Assembly (NCBI GenBank): GCA_001414345.1
Contig: LLCB01000025.1
Coordinates: 1-64,000 of the forward strand
Source: Hymenoscyphus infarciens
Lineage: Eukaryota; Ascomycota; Leotiomycetes; Helotiales; Helotiaceae
Direction: 5' to 3'
DNA length: 64,000 bases
Part shown: piece by piece, positions 1 to 12,520 of the stretch
Numbering within the stretch: position 1 is the stretch's first letter
How the letters are laid out: every line of letters begins with the position of its first letter
The notes under the pieces: model-generated
Seen by the model: only the letters and a program-made list of their open reading frames with translations
What the model was told of the DNA's origin: nothing
Database searches by the model: none
Program-made: the position numbers and the translations under genes

Positions 1-505
1 AAAGATATAAAAACTAGTTAAAAGCTAGTAGACTATATATTTTATAAATTTCTTAATAATTAATTTATATATATTAAATATTTAACTTTTTAATTAAAGC
101 TTTAGTTACTTACTAGTTCTTTTAACTTTTATATACTAAAAACTATTAAAATCTAATATTAAAGATATAAAAACTAGTTAGAAGCTAGTAAACTATATAT
201 TTTATAAATTTTTTAATTCTTAAACTATTTATATTAGATATTTAACTTTTTAAATAAAGCTTTAGTTACTTACTAGTTCTTTTAACTTTTATATACTAAA
301 AAGTATTAAAATTTAATTATAAAGATATAAAAACTAGTTAGAAGCTAGTAGACTATATATTTTTATAATTTCTTAATAATTAATTTATATATATTAAATA
401 TTTAACTTTTTAATTAAAGCTTTAGTTACTTACTAGTTCTTTTAACTTTTATATACTAAAAAGTAAGAAAATCTAATAATAAAGATATAAAAACTACTTA
501 TAAAC
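1..505. repeat. 160-bp tandem satellite, three copies plus a partial
   Basis: Copies begin at 1, 161 and 321 with the same opening (aaagatataaaaactagtta and variants), and a fourth opening at 481 decays after about 25 bases. The spacing is exactly 160 bp each time and the copies differ by scattered transitions. Because the first copy starts at base 1, the array may continue to the left. No coding sense is apparent. Tandem AT-rich units like this occur in fungal heterochromatin, but function cannot be inferred. Confidence 0.9.
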
Positions 506-3500
506 TAGTAACTAATGAATTTATTTAATTACCTTTATTAATAAGTTCCTTTATAATTTATTAAAATTATCTCTTATTTAACCTTAGAATAATTCACCTT
601 TACATTTTATACTTCACCTTTGTAATTCTATATCTAGGTACGTTATTTAGTAATCTCTGCTATTAGTATTATACGTGCTAAGATAAAAAGGTAACATTGC
701 TTTATAAGATCTTATTTCTATATATCTTTTTAAACCTAACTATAGATATAACAGACCTACTCTCTAGTATAAACTGTCGTAATAGCTAAACTAAACACCT
801 AGTACCTTAGGAATATAATAAAAGACCTTTACTAGTATAACTCGCTTCTATAGATAATAGCTAAAATTAGATTTATTATTAGTATTATTCTTATTACTGC
901 CGATGAAAATCCTCTTTAATTATAGAGTACTCTTTCTACGCTATCTCTTATACTAACTACTACTCTTCTAAGTACGTTCTACTCTTAGCTCTATTCTTTA
1001 TCTGCCTCTAATATAGCCTAGGACGCCTCTCTTACTTCTTCGATAGTATCGCCGACGACATTCTTATTATTTAACTTACTTATCTCTGTTTTAAGGGTTA
1101 TCTTTCTAAAGGCTTTTATCGATAGGTTCTTAAGCGTAGGTTACTTTATAACTATTAATACTACTACTTACTAACTTATAATATAAAAGACCTAGTAGTT
1201 AATAATTAGGTCTTAGACGAAGATATCTCTTATACTAAAAACCTTCTTAAACTATTCTGAGAACCGTCGATTAATAAATACTAAACTATCTTTATAGTCT
1301 TCGTAGGAATGATATTTTATAGAGTAGATGTTCATAGCTTTTATTAAGGCGATATTACTAAGATACGGGCTAATTTATACGAACGGGGTATTAGTCTAGA
1401 TATAATACTAGAAGAGTTTTATAACTATCCTAACTACGTCTACTCTTAATAACCCTAGAAAGAGCTACGATAGTTGAATAGTAGAGAGTATAGTATTTTA
1501 AGATTAGAATAATATGTTTCTTATTAAGTGGATTTTAAGTTTTCGATACTAACGACGGTATAGTAAGCTTAGATTAATCTAAAGCTTAGTAGTTATATGA
1601 TTTTACGTAAGAGAGTAGTAAATAGGGATAAACCTTTAGAATAGAGGAGATCCTAGTAAGAACTATTTCAAAGGGTTTATCTAGTAAGATGTCGATATTA
1701 TAAAAATTTAAATTAAAAATTCAAACTATTTAAGAATATAAAAGTCTTTAAAATCGTTTACTATAGAATTCTATATAACCTTAAGACTAGGTAAAAAATG
1801 CTAGTATTTTTACTAACTACTAAGCGTAAGTTAATATTATTTAAACTAAGGTAAAATTTTACTAGCCTTTTTACTAATAGTAAGAGATATATAAGTAATA
1901 AAGGTTTAGGAAAAATACTAGTAGCTTTACTATAAACTAAACCTAGTTTACGTTTACTAGAGAGAAGGTAAAGAGATTTATTACTTTATAGGTATAGATA
2001 AGTCTATATAAGGTATAAAGAACTAAGAAAAGATACTAGTATATTTACTAACTACTAAACGTAAATTACTATTATATTTACCTTTAATAAAGGAAAGATT
2101 TCTACGAACTTATAAATTTAATTAATATATAAAGCTTAATATAACTCTTAGTTATTAGAAATAGTAAGAGAGAGTCTATAATAAGGAAACGCCTTAGTTA
2201 TACTATAATCGGAATTAGAAGAGCTACTATTCTTATTAGTATTCTTATTTAAATTAACTTCTTGATATCTTTTCTTACTTGTAGGACTATCTTTATTATA
2301 TAAATCGTCTTCTACCTCTAAAGTATCGTAGGTTAGATAGTTACTAGTAATTTAAGAAGAAGTTAATATATAAAGTCGCTAGAGACGTAGGACCTCCTAA
2401 CTCTAACTTATATACTAATTAAGGCTTAATCTATTATTATATAGATCGTAGTATTTCTATAACAATAGTATATTACTATAGGTATTATGTTTCTCTCTAG
2501 AAGAGAAGTAATAGTAGTAATAAGGTTTTAGTAAACTATAGAGTAGTCTATTATTAGAAATTAAATCCTATAGACTATAAGGATTATTAGTAGCAGAGTT
2601 GAATCGATACTCTAAAGTAAATGATTTCTACTTATTAATAATAATATAGACTTTAATAAATATAGCTAGTATTAGAAAGGTGTCTATAGAGTTCCGGCTT
2701 AGGAGTTTATATTACTAATAAAGAATAGTAGTAGTATTACTTATATTCTATTAAACTCGATAAACTATACTATAGACTTAGGTGTAGTACTAATAAGGCA
2801 TCTAGTAGTTTATCTCTATCTAGTCGCTCTAAGTAGGACAATTTCCCTATACTTAAAGAACTTCGTTAGTTAGTATAAACTCGACAGTTATATTAAGGCG
2901 TAATAAGTACCTAAATCTACCTAAGTAATACTAGGATCTAGATTTTATAAGGTTTATTTAATACTATATATATAAAGGATTATGTAGAATACTCTATAGA
3001 TAGATAATCTCTAGCCTTACTATTTATATAAATATAAAACTAGAGATAATATATTAAGTAGAGAGGTCTAAAGGATTAGCAAGTTTCTTAGCAAGTATTA
3101 CTAAGGTATCTATAGTAGGTTAGAAGTATATAGCTCTTTAAGAGAATATCGTAGACTAAATCTTAACCTAATCCGACTTTGTCTAGTAGTAGAGATAACC
3201 GCGAGATTTAGGATATACTACGAGGATTAAGTAATACTTTAAAGTTAAATTAAGATTAAAACTCTATATCCTATACTAGTTGTATATAAGATAAGAGCCA
3301 CCGCCGGATATAAGATTAGTATTACTATTTTATAGTATAGATACTCTAATTATAGACGAGAAAGAACTAAGAAGGACACGTCTAGGATATAAAGTCTTAA
3401 GAAGAATACTCTAAGTAAGTTCTAAAGGAAGAGCCGGGTTTAAGTTTTATAAAGAATAGATAGTTGTTAAGTAGAGGAAGAGAGTTATATCGATTAGCTT

Positions 3501-6314
3501 AACTCTATATAGATATAGCTATATAACTCCTTTACTATAGAAAATAGATTAATATAGCCTCTAAAGTCTCTTAAGAACCTTAGAGCCGGTAGTCGAAGGA
3601 TAAGTAGTAATCGATATTAAAGTGCTAGAGAGTATCTTACTCTAATATAGTAGAGTAAGATATTAATAGTAGCTAAGATTTATAATAGGTCCTATAATAT
3701 ATTATATAACGAGTTTATCTAGATTAGAGGATTAGGAATCTTGAGATAGAAGGAATATCGTTTCGATATAATATAAAGAGACTTAATAGGTTACTATAGC
3801 TATAGAACTAGAATGAAAGTTAGTATAAGAGTTATAGATTAGAAAGATATAAAGAAAGGAGTAAAGTTTAAATATATATTAAAGGAGTTAAAGAAAACGA
3901 TAGAACCTATACGTAAGGTATTAAGGAGCTATATAATAATATAAACATATAGGTAGAGGAAGGTTTACGTAAGTTAAACGAGTAGATAGAACCTTTTAGT
4001 TATAGGTAGATAGAATAGACGTGGCTAAGAGGGAAATAATACTTAGAGTAGATTATTAATTTAAGTTAGTTATAAATTAGGAAACTATATTAAGGTAGAG
4101 AGATAGAAAGGTGAAGAGAAAGGACTAAGTTATAAGGTAGAATTTCAAGATTCGCTACTAGGCGTTTAAATAGTAAGAGGTATAAAGAGTTAGTAAAGAG
4201 AGGGGATAGACCTAATATATAGAAGTTTGCTTAGATAACTAATAGGATATAAGAAGGTAGAGAGATAGGCTGAGAAGGTAAGAGTAATAGTTTAGAATTA
4301 GTATTATTAGAGTATAAAAGGTGTAGATAAGAGAGGATTTAAGGAGGTATAGAAAGTTACTATTTATACCTCTATCTTATAATAATAATAAATATTAGTA
4401 TATAGAGTACTATACTCTTCTAGAAAGACATAAGATTATCTACAAACGTAATATACTACGACAAAATCCTATCTTATAAATCTCGCTATATCTATTACTT
4501 TGCGACGAATAAGATGTCCTAGTAGGCTAACCTATATTCGAGTAGTAAGATATAAGAGGACGCCTTATAGCTTAAAGAAACAACTCTAATTATTAGTTAA
4601 TTAAGCCGGTAAATAAGTAACGTGTTAGACAACGGAACATATATATATATAATAGAAGTAATATATTTAGAGGCAGTTATAGTATTTAAAAAGGGTAGGA
4701 AGTATTACTACTTATACTTATAACAGAATTAACGTAAAGATAGATAAAACACGAAAAGATACCTAGACTATTATTAAGGATTTTAAGAATAGAGAATAGT
4801 ATATACTATAACTTTTATTAATAATATACTCTATAGTACTAAAAGTATTAATAAGCAACATATTTAGCTATTAGATTAAAAATAATAAAGATTTTAAGAG
4901 CTATCTACTAAAGATAGACAACTGCCCTAGTATATATATCTTAACTATAGCTAATAAGAATAGGAAATATCTCTTATAGAAAGAATAGACGATATTCTAA
5001 GGCTATTTATATAAGTACTACTAGGCAGAAGGCGTTAGACTATATAAGAGATACTATAAGTTTACGGCCTAGGTAGATAAAGCGATTCTCTATAAGAGAG
5101 ATAAGCTAGAGAAACTAATAGATAATATAGAGTCTAGGGCTAGAGGCTTATTAGCTTTTCACGACTCTAAGGATATAAGAGCGGTATTAAGGAAGCGTAT
5201 AGTAGCGAATAGAGCTATACCTAGTAGACAGAGATAATATTAGGCTCTGATAATAATAGGCTATTCTAATAAAGGTCTATAGACGTAGATAGAGTAGTAT
5301 AATCTAGAGGTAGTAGTATTTATAAACTCTTATAACTAATAGATTTTAATACTAAGTCTTATGAAATATAAGAATCTAAGGATAGAAGACGTCTGCTGTC
5401 TAATAATAAAAGTATAGAATAAGAATTAACTATATATAGAGGAAATCCTAGTTACTTAGCTTTATTAGTCGATACTAGATTAAGAGGGGCTTAATATCTA
5501 GTTGCTAAGCAGACTCGTAGAAGAAGATAAACCGAACTATTTTAAAAAAGCGTTTATTGAAATTTTCTAGAATAATAACTAGGCTTAAAGAAACATAGAA
5601 AAGTTAATTACTATAAGAACGAGATTAGTAGAGAATATAGGAACTATAGATTAGTAGAAGAATAGTAGTATACTAAGAGAGATAGAGGAGGCGATTAAGT
5701 ATATTAAGAATATAGTAGGAGATAAAATAAAGGAAAAGTAGGAAGATATTAAAAGACTTAGAAGAAAGGAGATAATACTAGATAACTTAATACGATATAT
5801 AGAAGAGGTAATAGAATTAATTAAAAAGATATTAGTAGTAGAGAAAGGATTTAAGGCTTAGAGGAAGAAGTTAGCTAAGGATATAGCTATTAAAGAGGAG
5901 GATATAATAGATAAAGAGAATATAAGTATACTAGTAGAAGGAAGGAGTAATATTTAAGAAGCTAATTGTTTTTTATAATAGGTTAAGATATTTACTCTTA
6001 ACACTCGAGTTTTAATAGAGTATAAAGCGTTAAATTCGCTAATTAGAGAATATAGATAACTTAAGCTAGACTCTAATATTTAGATTACTTTCTTTTATAA
6101 TTTAATAATAAAATAAGAATAATTAATATATTATTATACTTTAATAAGTAAGTAGATAGTTGAGTAACTAGAATATAGCCTACTAGAAAGGAGGTATATA
6201 TTCTGTTCTGTTTAATCAATTATATATTTATTCTTTAATAGTTATATATTTTAATATTAATAATATTTCTTCATTATCCTAGTAATACCTCTAGTATTAT
6301 AGTGCTTATTTATA
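506..6314. other. RIP-degraded DNA with unidentified coding relics on both strands
   Basis: There is no intact gene. On the minus strand around 700-1,250 and 2,220-2,400, a frame rich in charged residues runs through TAG codons and looks like former coding sequence. On the plus strand around 5,570-6,200 a Lys/Glu-rich, coiled-coil-like frame is visible. I could not match any of these to a family, and the exact ends are not resolvable. Near 1,796 and 2,033 two similar segments carry the motif TRCTAGTAT followed by tttactaactactaarcg, spaced about 235 bp apart. The likeliest reading is decayed transposon or duplicated-gene sequence. Confidence 0.55.
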
Positions 6315-6842
6315 ATCTTCTTCTATATAATAAAATAAACCCTCTATATCTAGACTAGGTGTATTCTCTCTAGAAAGAACACCTTTTCTTGAAACACTCT
6401 CGCTACTCTCTTTTCTAGGCTAGTTAGTCTAGGGCTAATTTTTAAAATCTTCTTCTATATAATAAACTAAACCCTCTATATCTAGACTAGGTATATCCTC
6501 TCTAGAAAGGACACCTTTTCTCGAAGCACTCTTGCTACTCTTCTTTCTAGGCTAGTTAGTCTAGAGCTAATTTTTATAATCTTCTTTTATATAATAAACT
6601 AAACCCTCTATATCTAGACTAGGTGTATCCTCTCTAGAAAGGACATCTTTTCTCGAAGCACTCTTACTACTCTCCTTTCTAGGCTAGTTAGTCTAGGGCT
6701 AATTTTTATAACCTTCTATTATATAGTATTTATTATATAGACGCGGTCTATATACTATTCTAGAAAGAATAGATTTTCCTAGAGCACTCTAGCTACCCCT
6801 CTTTATAGGCTGATCAGTCTATAGCTAATTAGTATAATAGGT
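6315..6842 (-). repeat. 132-bp tandem repeat, four copies, in frame (44 codons)
   Basis: The landmark at(c)cttctt(c/t)tat occurs at 6,315, 6,447, 6,579 and, changed, at 6,711, each 132 bp apart. 132 is 44 codons. On the minus strand one frame of each unit reads through with only TAG stops (former CAG) and gives a 44-residue unit containing RKGVLSREDTPSLDIEGL. The first three units are close and the fourth more diverged. The frame is the same as that of the 153-bp repeats at 7,668-7,975, so both arrays probably belonged to one protein. Confidence 0.85.
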
Positions 6843-7667
6843 CGTATCTCTAGCCTTTATATAGAAACAGTAGAGATCGTCTTCGGCTACTTATAGGGTT
6901 AAGTTTCTAGAGAGAATCTGCTGAGTAAACGATCTCTTATATAATACTTTACTATTTATAGCTTCTTTAATTTCCGATCATATTCTTATATTATAAAATT
7001 AGCGATTAAGTTAATTTCTAGCTATATTATTATCTATATAGAGATTTAACTACTAGGAGGATATACTATATATATAATATAAGTATAGAGTAATCTAGAC
7101 CTAGCTATTATTAGAACCCTTAATAGTAGCCTTAAGTAAGGCAGCGATTACGTTAGAGAGGTATCTATAGTAGTAGACTATACTTATAAGGTTATAGTAA
7201 GTCTCGTCTATAATAGGATCTTTATATATGCTTATAAAAACATAGTTCTACTAATCTTTATAGTTCCTTATAAGGAATCCTTCTAGATTATTAGTTAACC
7301 GGTATTTGCTATATAATTGAATATTATTAGATTTTACCTAGGAGAGCGTAATACTATAATCTAATCTAATATAGGCAAACTCGGCGGAATTCTATTCTAT
7401 AAGCTTATTATTTAAGTAGTTAACTTTATAGAATTAGGTGTTTACTATACTAGTTTGTAGATTATCTTATAGAAACGTTATAAGGTCTTTAAGATCCTAG
7501 CGTAGGTCTAGGTATAGTTCCTAATCGGAGGCGTAATAGATCTCTATACTATTAGAATCATAAAGATATATATTATTACGTTGATAGTAGTTTATAGGAT
7601 CTGTAATCGAGACTCTATTATAATTATAATATACTAAGACAGAAATATGCTTATTAGAGGAGTAGTT

Positions 7668-7975
7668 GTCCTTATTTATAATAAGATAAGCCTTTAGAGT
7701 CTATACTTCTAGATCGTTGTTATAATATCTTATAGTATCTCTACCTTCTTAGTAATTAAGAGAATCAGCTAGAATTAGGTTTTTTAATAGTTTATTTTTC
7801 TTTACCTAAAGAAGGAACTCGTCCTTATCTATAATAAGATAAGCCTTTAAGGTCTATACTTCTAGATCGTTATTATAATATCTCGTAGTATCCCTACCTT
7901 CTTAGTAATTAAGAGAATTAGCTAGAATTAGGCTTTTTAATAGTTTATTTTTCTTCGCTTAGAGAAGGAACTCTA
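7668..7975 (-). repeat. 153-bp tandem duplication, two copies, in frame (51 codons)
   Basis: The segment starting gtccttatttataataagat at 7,668 recurs at 7,821 with few differences, so the period is 153 bp or 51 codons. On the minus strand each copy reads as a charged 51-residue unit containing NYQEGRDTIRYYNNDLEV. The frame is shared with the 132-bp repeats downstream. Confidence 0.85.
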
Positions 7976-7980
7976 AAAAA

Positions 7981-10900
7981 CTGCTGTCTAGTATCTCTCT
8001 ATTATTATGTAATTCTTTAACCGAATTCAAAGGCAAGTCTATAATAGGCTAATATAAAGTACTCTAGGCTTTATATAACAAGGAGGCGGTAGACTCTAGG
8101 GAACTAGCCCTAGATAGCGTAGTAAGGGCGCGTAGTAACTTAGTTAAACTCTGCTTTTCCTATATATTATAATCTACTAGTAGTTTTGTTAAAAGAACTA
8201 GCTATAAAGCTATTTAATTAGTATTACTAGTATATTTAAGACGGTTAGAGATAGAACTTAAGACTACGGATGTTTAATAAGCCTTAGCTTTTTTAGATTT
8301 ACTCTCTTTAGAAAGGATAATTTTAATATTATACCTTATATCTCTTTTTCTTTTTATTATTAAAGCTCTTATCTTTTTAATTTCTAAGATAGCTAGTTAT
8401 AGAGCAGCTTAATAGTAAGTAATATAAATAGAATAGTAGTCTTTATTTAAACGAATAGTAGGCTTCTTATTAGGTTTAAACTTACTTAGTAGATAAGTAG
8501 GAATCTTCTGTTTTTCTAGGTTCTTAGAATTAGAACGCTTAAATATCTATAATAATTGCGATTTATAATTAGATATATTCTAATAAGATATAGCTAGTCT
8601 ATTTTCTTCCTTCTTAAGAGTTAAGATAGCTAATTAAAACACCTAAGTAGACGTTTCTATTCTATCGTAGTAAAGTTAACTCTAGTAAGCTATATAAGGT
8701 TAAAGGTAGATAGGTTATACTATAATAGTAAAGCTAAGTAGGTTAGTAGATTTAGACTTTCCTACTAGAGTTATAAAAGCACTCTAATCTATAGAATTAA
8801 TTACTAGTTATCTAAGTATATAAGAGGAATCTTTCTAGATACTCTAGTAGAGGCTTATATCTTAATTAGTTTTATTATAGAAAAACTTAATTTATAAGAA
8901 ATTAATTACTAGATAGAGAAAATCGTAGTAATAGCAAATACGATCCCTCTATAAGGCGCTTTTAAGAAAACCTTATAGATAAAGTACGTTAACTATAGTA
9001 TAAACCTTAAGTATATCTATAGGCAACTTAAGTATATAAAAGTAGGTATTAAGCTACTTTATAGAAGCTGAATTTTAAGACTTCTAGAAAGTAATTATAA
9101 TTATCTAGTTTAGAAGATAGGCGAGAGAGACCTAAGTTAGACTCTTAGTAATACTCTTTAGTACCTCTACTATTAATAGGACTCTGTTTTTATCTATGTT
9201 ATATATACTATTAGTTATAACATAGACTATAGATAAATACTCGCTATTATATATAGTACTTAGTTAGAAATTATAAGTATTTAATATAAGCTTTAGATAA
9301 TATAGACTATAGAGGGTTTTCTTAGATTACGGTTCTAATTCTTAGGTTAGAATATAGTTATATAATTATAAGTAGAGCGCTTATAAGTTTAATTAACCTT
9401 TTACTAGATAAGTATAAGATTTATCTTTTTTAGATAGAATAGTACTTTAAGTAGTTAATAGAAAGGTTAAAAGTAGCTTATCTTTTAATTAACTTTACTT
9501 AGAGAGAGGACTTACTAGAGGTAGTAGTCTCTGTTATAGACTCTATAGATATTGTTATAGCTATTACTTCTAGGAGAATATTAAAATAAACAACTTTTTA
9601 AATAGAGAATAAAAGGATAGTAATATACTAGAAGTCGTAGTAGCCTTAAAAAACATTACTCTCTTATTAGAGCCTAAGATAGTAGAGACAGGTTAGAAGA
9701 GAAGAGGAATAATAGAGGAAGAGGAGGTTTTATTAAGCCTTTTCTAATATCTTATAAGGAACTTTTACTATAGATTTAACTAGAAGGTTAAATACTATAA
9801 GTTTTAGAGAATAGAGAAATAACCTACTCTAGAAATAATTAGGTAATAGATTACTACTAGCTTATAAGAAGTCAGAAACTAAAGATAAATCTAGGGCTTT
9901 AATATAGAGAGACTGTTATTCTAAAAGTAAGATAGGAGTTTTTAATATACTAGAGTATTTAAAGTTACTACTAACATATTCGACCTTATCTAGTAGTAAG
10001 ACTTTAGATATAGTAGTAACGACGAGAAGGATTCTTTACTAACTATTAGTATAATTAAATAAATAATAGGTCTAGGCTAAGATTAGATATAGTACTAATA
10101 AGATTATATTTTAGAAATTATATAGAAGAGATAGAAGAGAGAGGTATAATTTAGATTAGAGATAAGTAAAGGTAAAGTTAAAAGAAATATAAGATATTAG
10201 ATAGATAAGGTAATAAGAAGTTTAACCTTATTAGATAGATATTAGAAAGATAAAGACGAGGAAGCGCTAGGTAATTTCCTTTAAGATAAATTTTATATAT
10301 AATTTAGAGTTTTAAGTAGCGTCTAAGAACGTAATAATTCTAAATATAGTAATATAGTTAAAAGAATAATAAACGAGAGGTAAGAGAGTAGAGATATATA
10401 TTTAGTTTAAGAATATAAAGTATTAATATTATAGACTAGAGAAGCGCTAAGAATAGAAAGGGAGTTAAGTTTAAAGTTACTAAGAAGAGAAGATATAATA
10501 GTATCTATAGCTTAGCGTAGTACCGAGTAAAGTAGTAATAGGTGAATATGTTTTAAAAGCTAAGGTAGTAGATATAAAAGAGAGGAGAGTTAATAATAAT
10601 AGATAGACTTATAGAGTTTAAGGGATTAACGTAGTTATTAGTAAAACAAGAGATCGGAATCTATAATAGAGTATATAGATTACTCTTAATAGAAGCGTGA
10701 TATAATAATTATAAGAGATTCTTTTCTTTTAAAATATCTAACTAGAGAAAGTTAGAGGCTAAAGGTTACGATATATTACGGTATATAAGGGTAAATATAG
10801 TTTAATATTAGCCTAGACTTACTTAAAATAAATAGAACTACGTAGACGCCGAGGTTAACTAAGAAGAATATTAACTAATTAAGAGTTTATCTTTATAAAG

Positions 10901-11149
10901 TATATATATATTTATATATATAGAGTACCTTACCTATTACTAGACTAGACTAGACTTTAAAGTTATATTATATATCTCTTCTTCTACTAAAGCTCGACTC
11001 TAGATCTATTATAAGTAATATACTCTATATTCGCTCTATTCTAGTTGTCGCCTTTCTATAGAGAAAACTCGCGACTACTTATATATTTATAAATACTATA
11101 TTTTTTTATAATCTTTATACTACTAGTAAATCTATCTACTTATAACCTC
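7981..11149. other. RIP-degraded DNA, no recognised feature
   Basis: CA and TG are depleted throughout and no frame is intact. Fragments of charged reading frames can be seen on both strands (for example around 9,660-10,750), but I could not assign a strand or family with confidence. No terminal repeats or RNA genes were recognised. Confidence 0.5.
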
Positions 11150-12520
11150 CTATTATAGCTCGTTATCTAAACCTAGGATAATAGTTAGAATATACTAAAG
11201 TAACCTTCTTATAATATCTACTAACCTTATAGTTTTAGTCTTAGAAACACGCTTTAAGATAAACCTACTATAATCGAAAGATTTATTAAATAGTATACTA
11301 CTTAAATATTTAACTCTAGATATAGTAATATATACTAAACCTACTACAAAATCTCTCTTAGATATATTTAGAACTGCTTTATCTACTATAATATTTTAAG
11401 CTTTATAAATAATAATAGTATAAGTAATTATAAGTAAGAATTATATTCTAGAATAGACTATTTCCTAGTAAATGAAATCCCTCTTAACTAGAAAGATTAG
11501 AATAACTTAAATATCGTTAGTATTAGTAAACACGCCTAGTCTATTATACTTGTTAAATACTATAAGTACTATAAGAGGTTAATCTTTTTTTAGGTTAGCT
11601 TCTCTTAACTAAATAAAATCTTAAACTATACCTAAAGCTTTATTAACTAATTCTTAGTTAGTCTAACGATTCTTAGTAAGTATTACTTAAGTACTAATAT
11701 ATAGAGGTAAGTTTTTATATAAATTACTACTATTATTAAAAGATACTATTATAGTACTAGTACTATAATAAGAGGCCTATAATTGTTTAACTAGTATATA
11801 AAGATCTCTTATACTATTATAATTATAAGTGTTAACTTTAGACTTTATTATATAGATTTAAAGGACTTTTATAAATAATTATACCTTATTATCTATTAAT
11901 TCTATATATACTTAGAAAGAGAGAAGTTTCTAATCTTCTAGAGTAGCTATATTATTTTATAAACTCTCTAAAGTATTATAAAATAGTTACTAGTTATCTT
12001 CTTACTATCTTATTAATATAGTAAGCTTAATAGTTTAGTTGAATAGATAATATAGCTACTTTCTAGATATATCTTTAGATAACGTTAGTATATTTATACT
12101 AAATAATACCTTTACCTTAACTAGAGAGAGTTAAAAGAAGTCTCTTTATATAATTATATTAATACTTATAAATAGTTGTTTTAAATATTAAGGAAAAATT
12201 TACTAGTACCTTTAGTCTAGCTAATATAAGATACATAAGAATAGTATTAACTTTTTATCTATAAAGAGATACTATACGTCTTTAAGCATAGCTTAAACAA
12301 AAGTAAGGGCTATTACTTTAAGTAAGGTAAATATAGAAGTCTTAGTTAGAAGTCTAAATAATAAATATAGAGTTTAACCCTAAATATAATAAGAAGTAAT
12401 ACTAGTAGAAGTGGTTCTCTTAATATACGAGGTTATTTACTTAAGATGTGTTAATAGAACTTAAATAATAAATGTCTTACTAGTACCTGCTCTACTATCG
12501 ACATATAAGAGTAACTGTTT
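11150..12520 (-). pseudogene. RIP-inactivated Pif1-like helicase, probably from a Helitron
   Basis: On the minus strand, one frame from about 12,505 to 11,150 carries the ordered motifs of Pif1-family DNA helicases when TAG/TAA are read as former Gln. They are Walker A (RAGTSKT, near 12,475-12,503); a downstream TLYLLFRLLTKTS segment like the LHSLLRLPVKTS of Helitron helicases; a Walker B-like YLFIDKKLI; QRDFFQL in the place of GDFFQLPPV; and, near 11,290-11,400, the C-terminal signature KAVLNISKRDF...ISRVK followed by FDYSRF. In life such proteins unwind DNA during rolling-circle transposition of Helitrons. The same frame seems to continue upstream (higher coordinates), but I did not find the HUH Rep domain, so a Helitron origin is inferred from similarity of the helicase alone. 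Many stops make it non-functional. Confidence 0.85.

Larger units (their letters stand above)
6300..7980 (-). pseudogene. RIP-inactivated gene with two intragenic repeat arrays, family unknown
   Basis: On the minus strand, a single reading phase runs from about 7,980 down to 6,300 when TAG/TAA are read as former Gln codons. It starts with two 51-residue repeats, continues through a unique segment of about 270 residues (including SIEIYYASDQELYLDL and NNLEGFLIRNYKD), and ends in four 44-residue repeats. Shared phase across two arrays whose periods are multiples of three argues for real former coding sequence. No catalytic motif or known domain was recognised. It could be a transposon accessory protein or a host gene duplicated and then mutated. 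Start, stop and introns cannot be placed. Confidence 0.6.
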
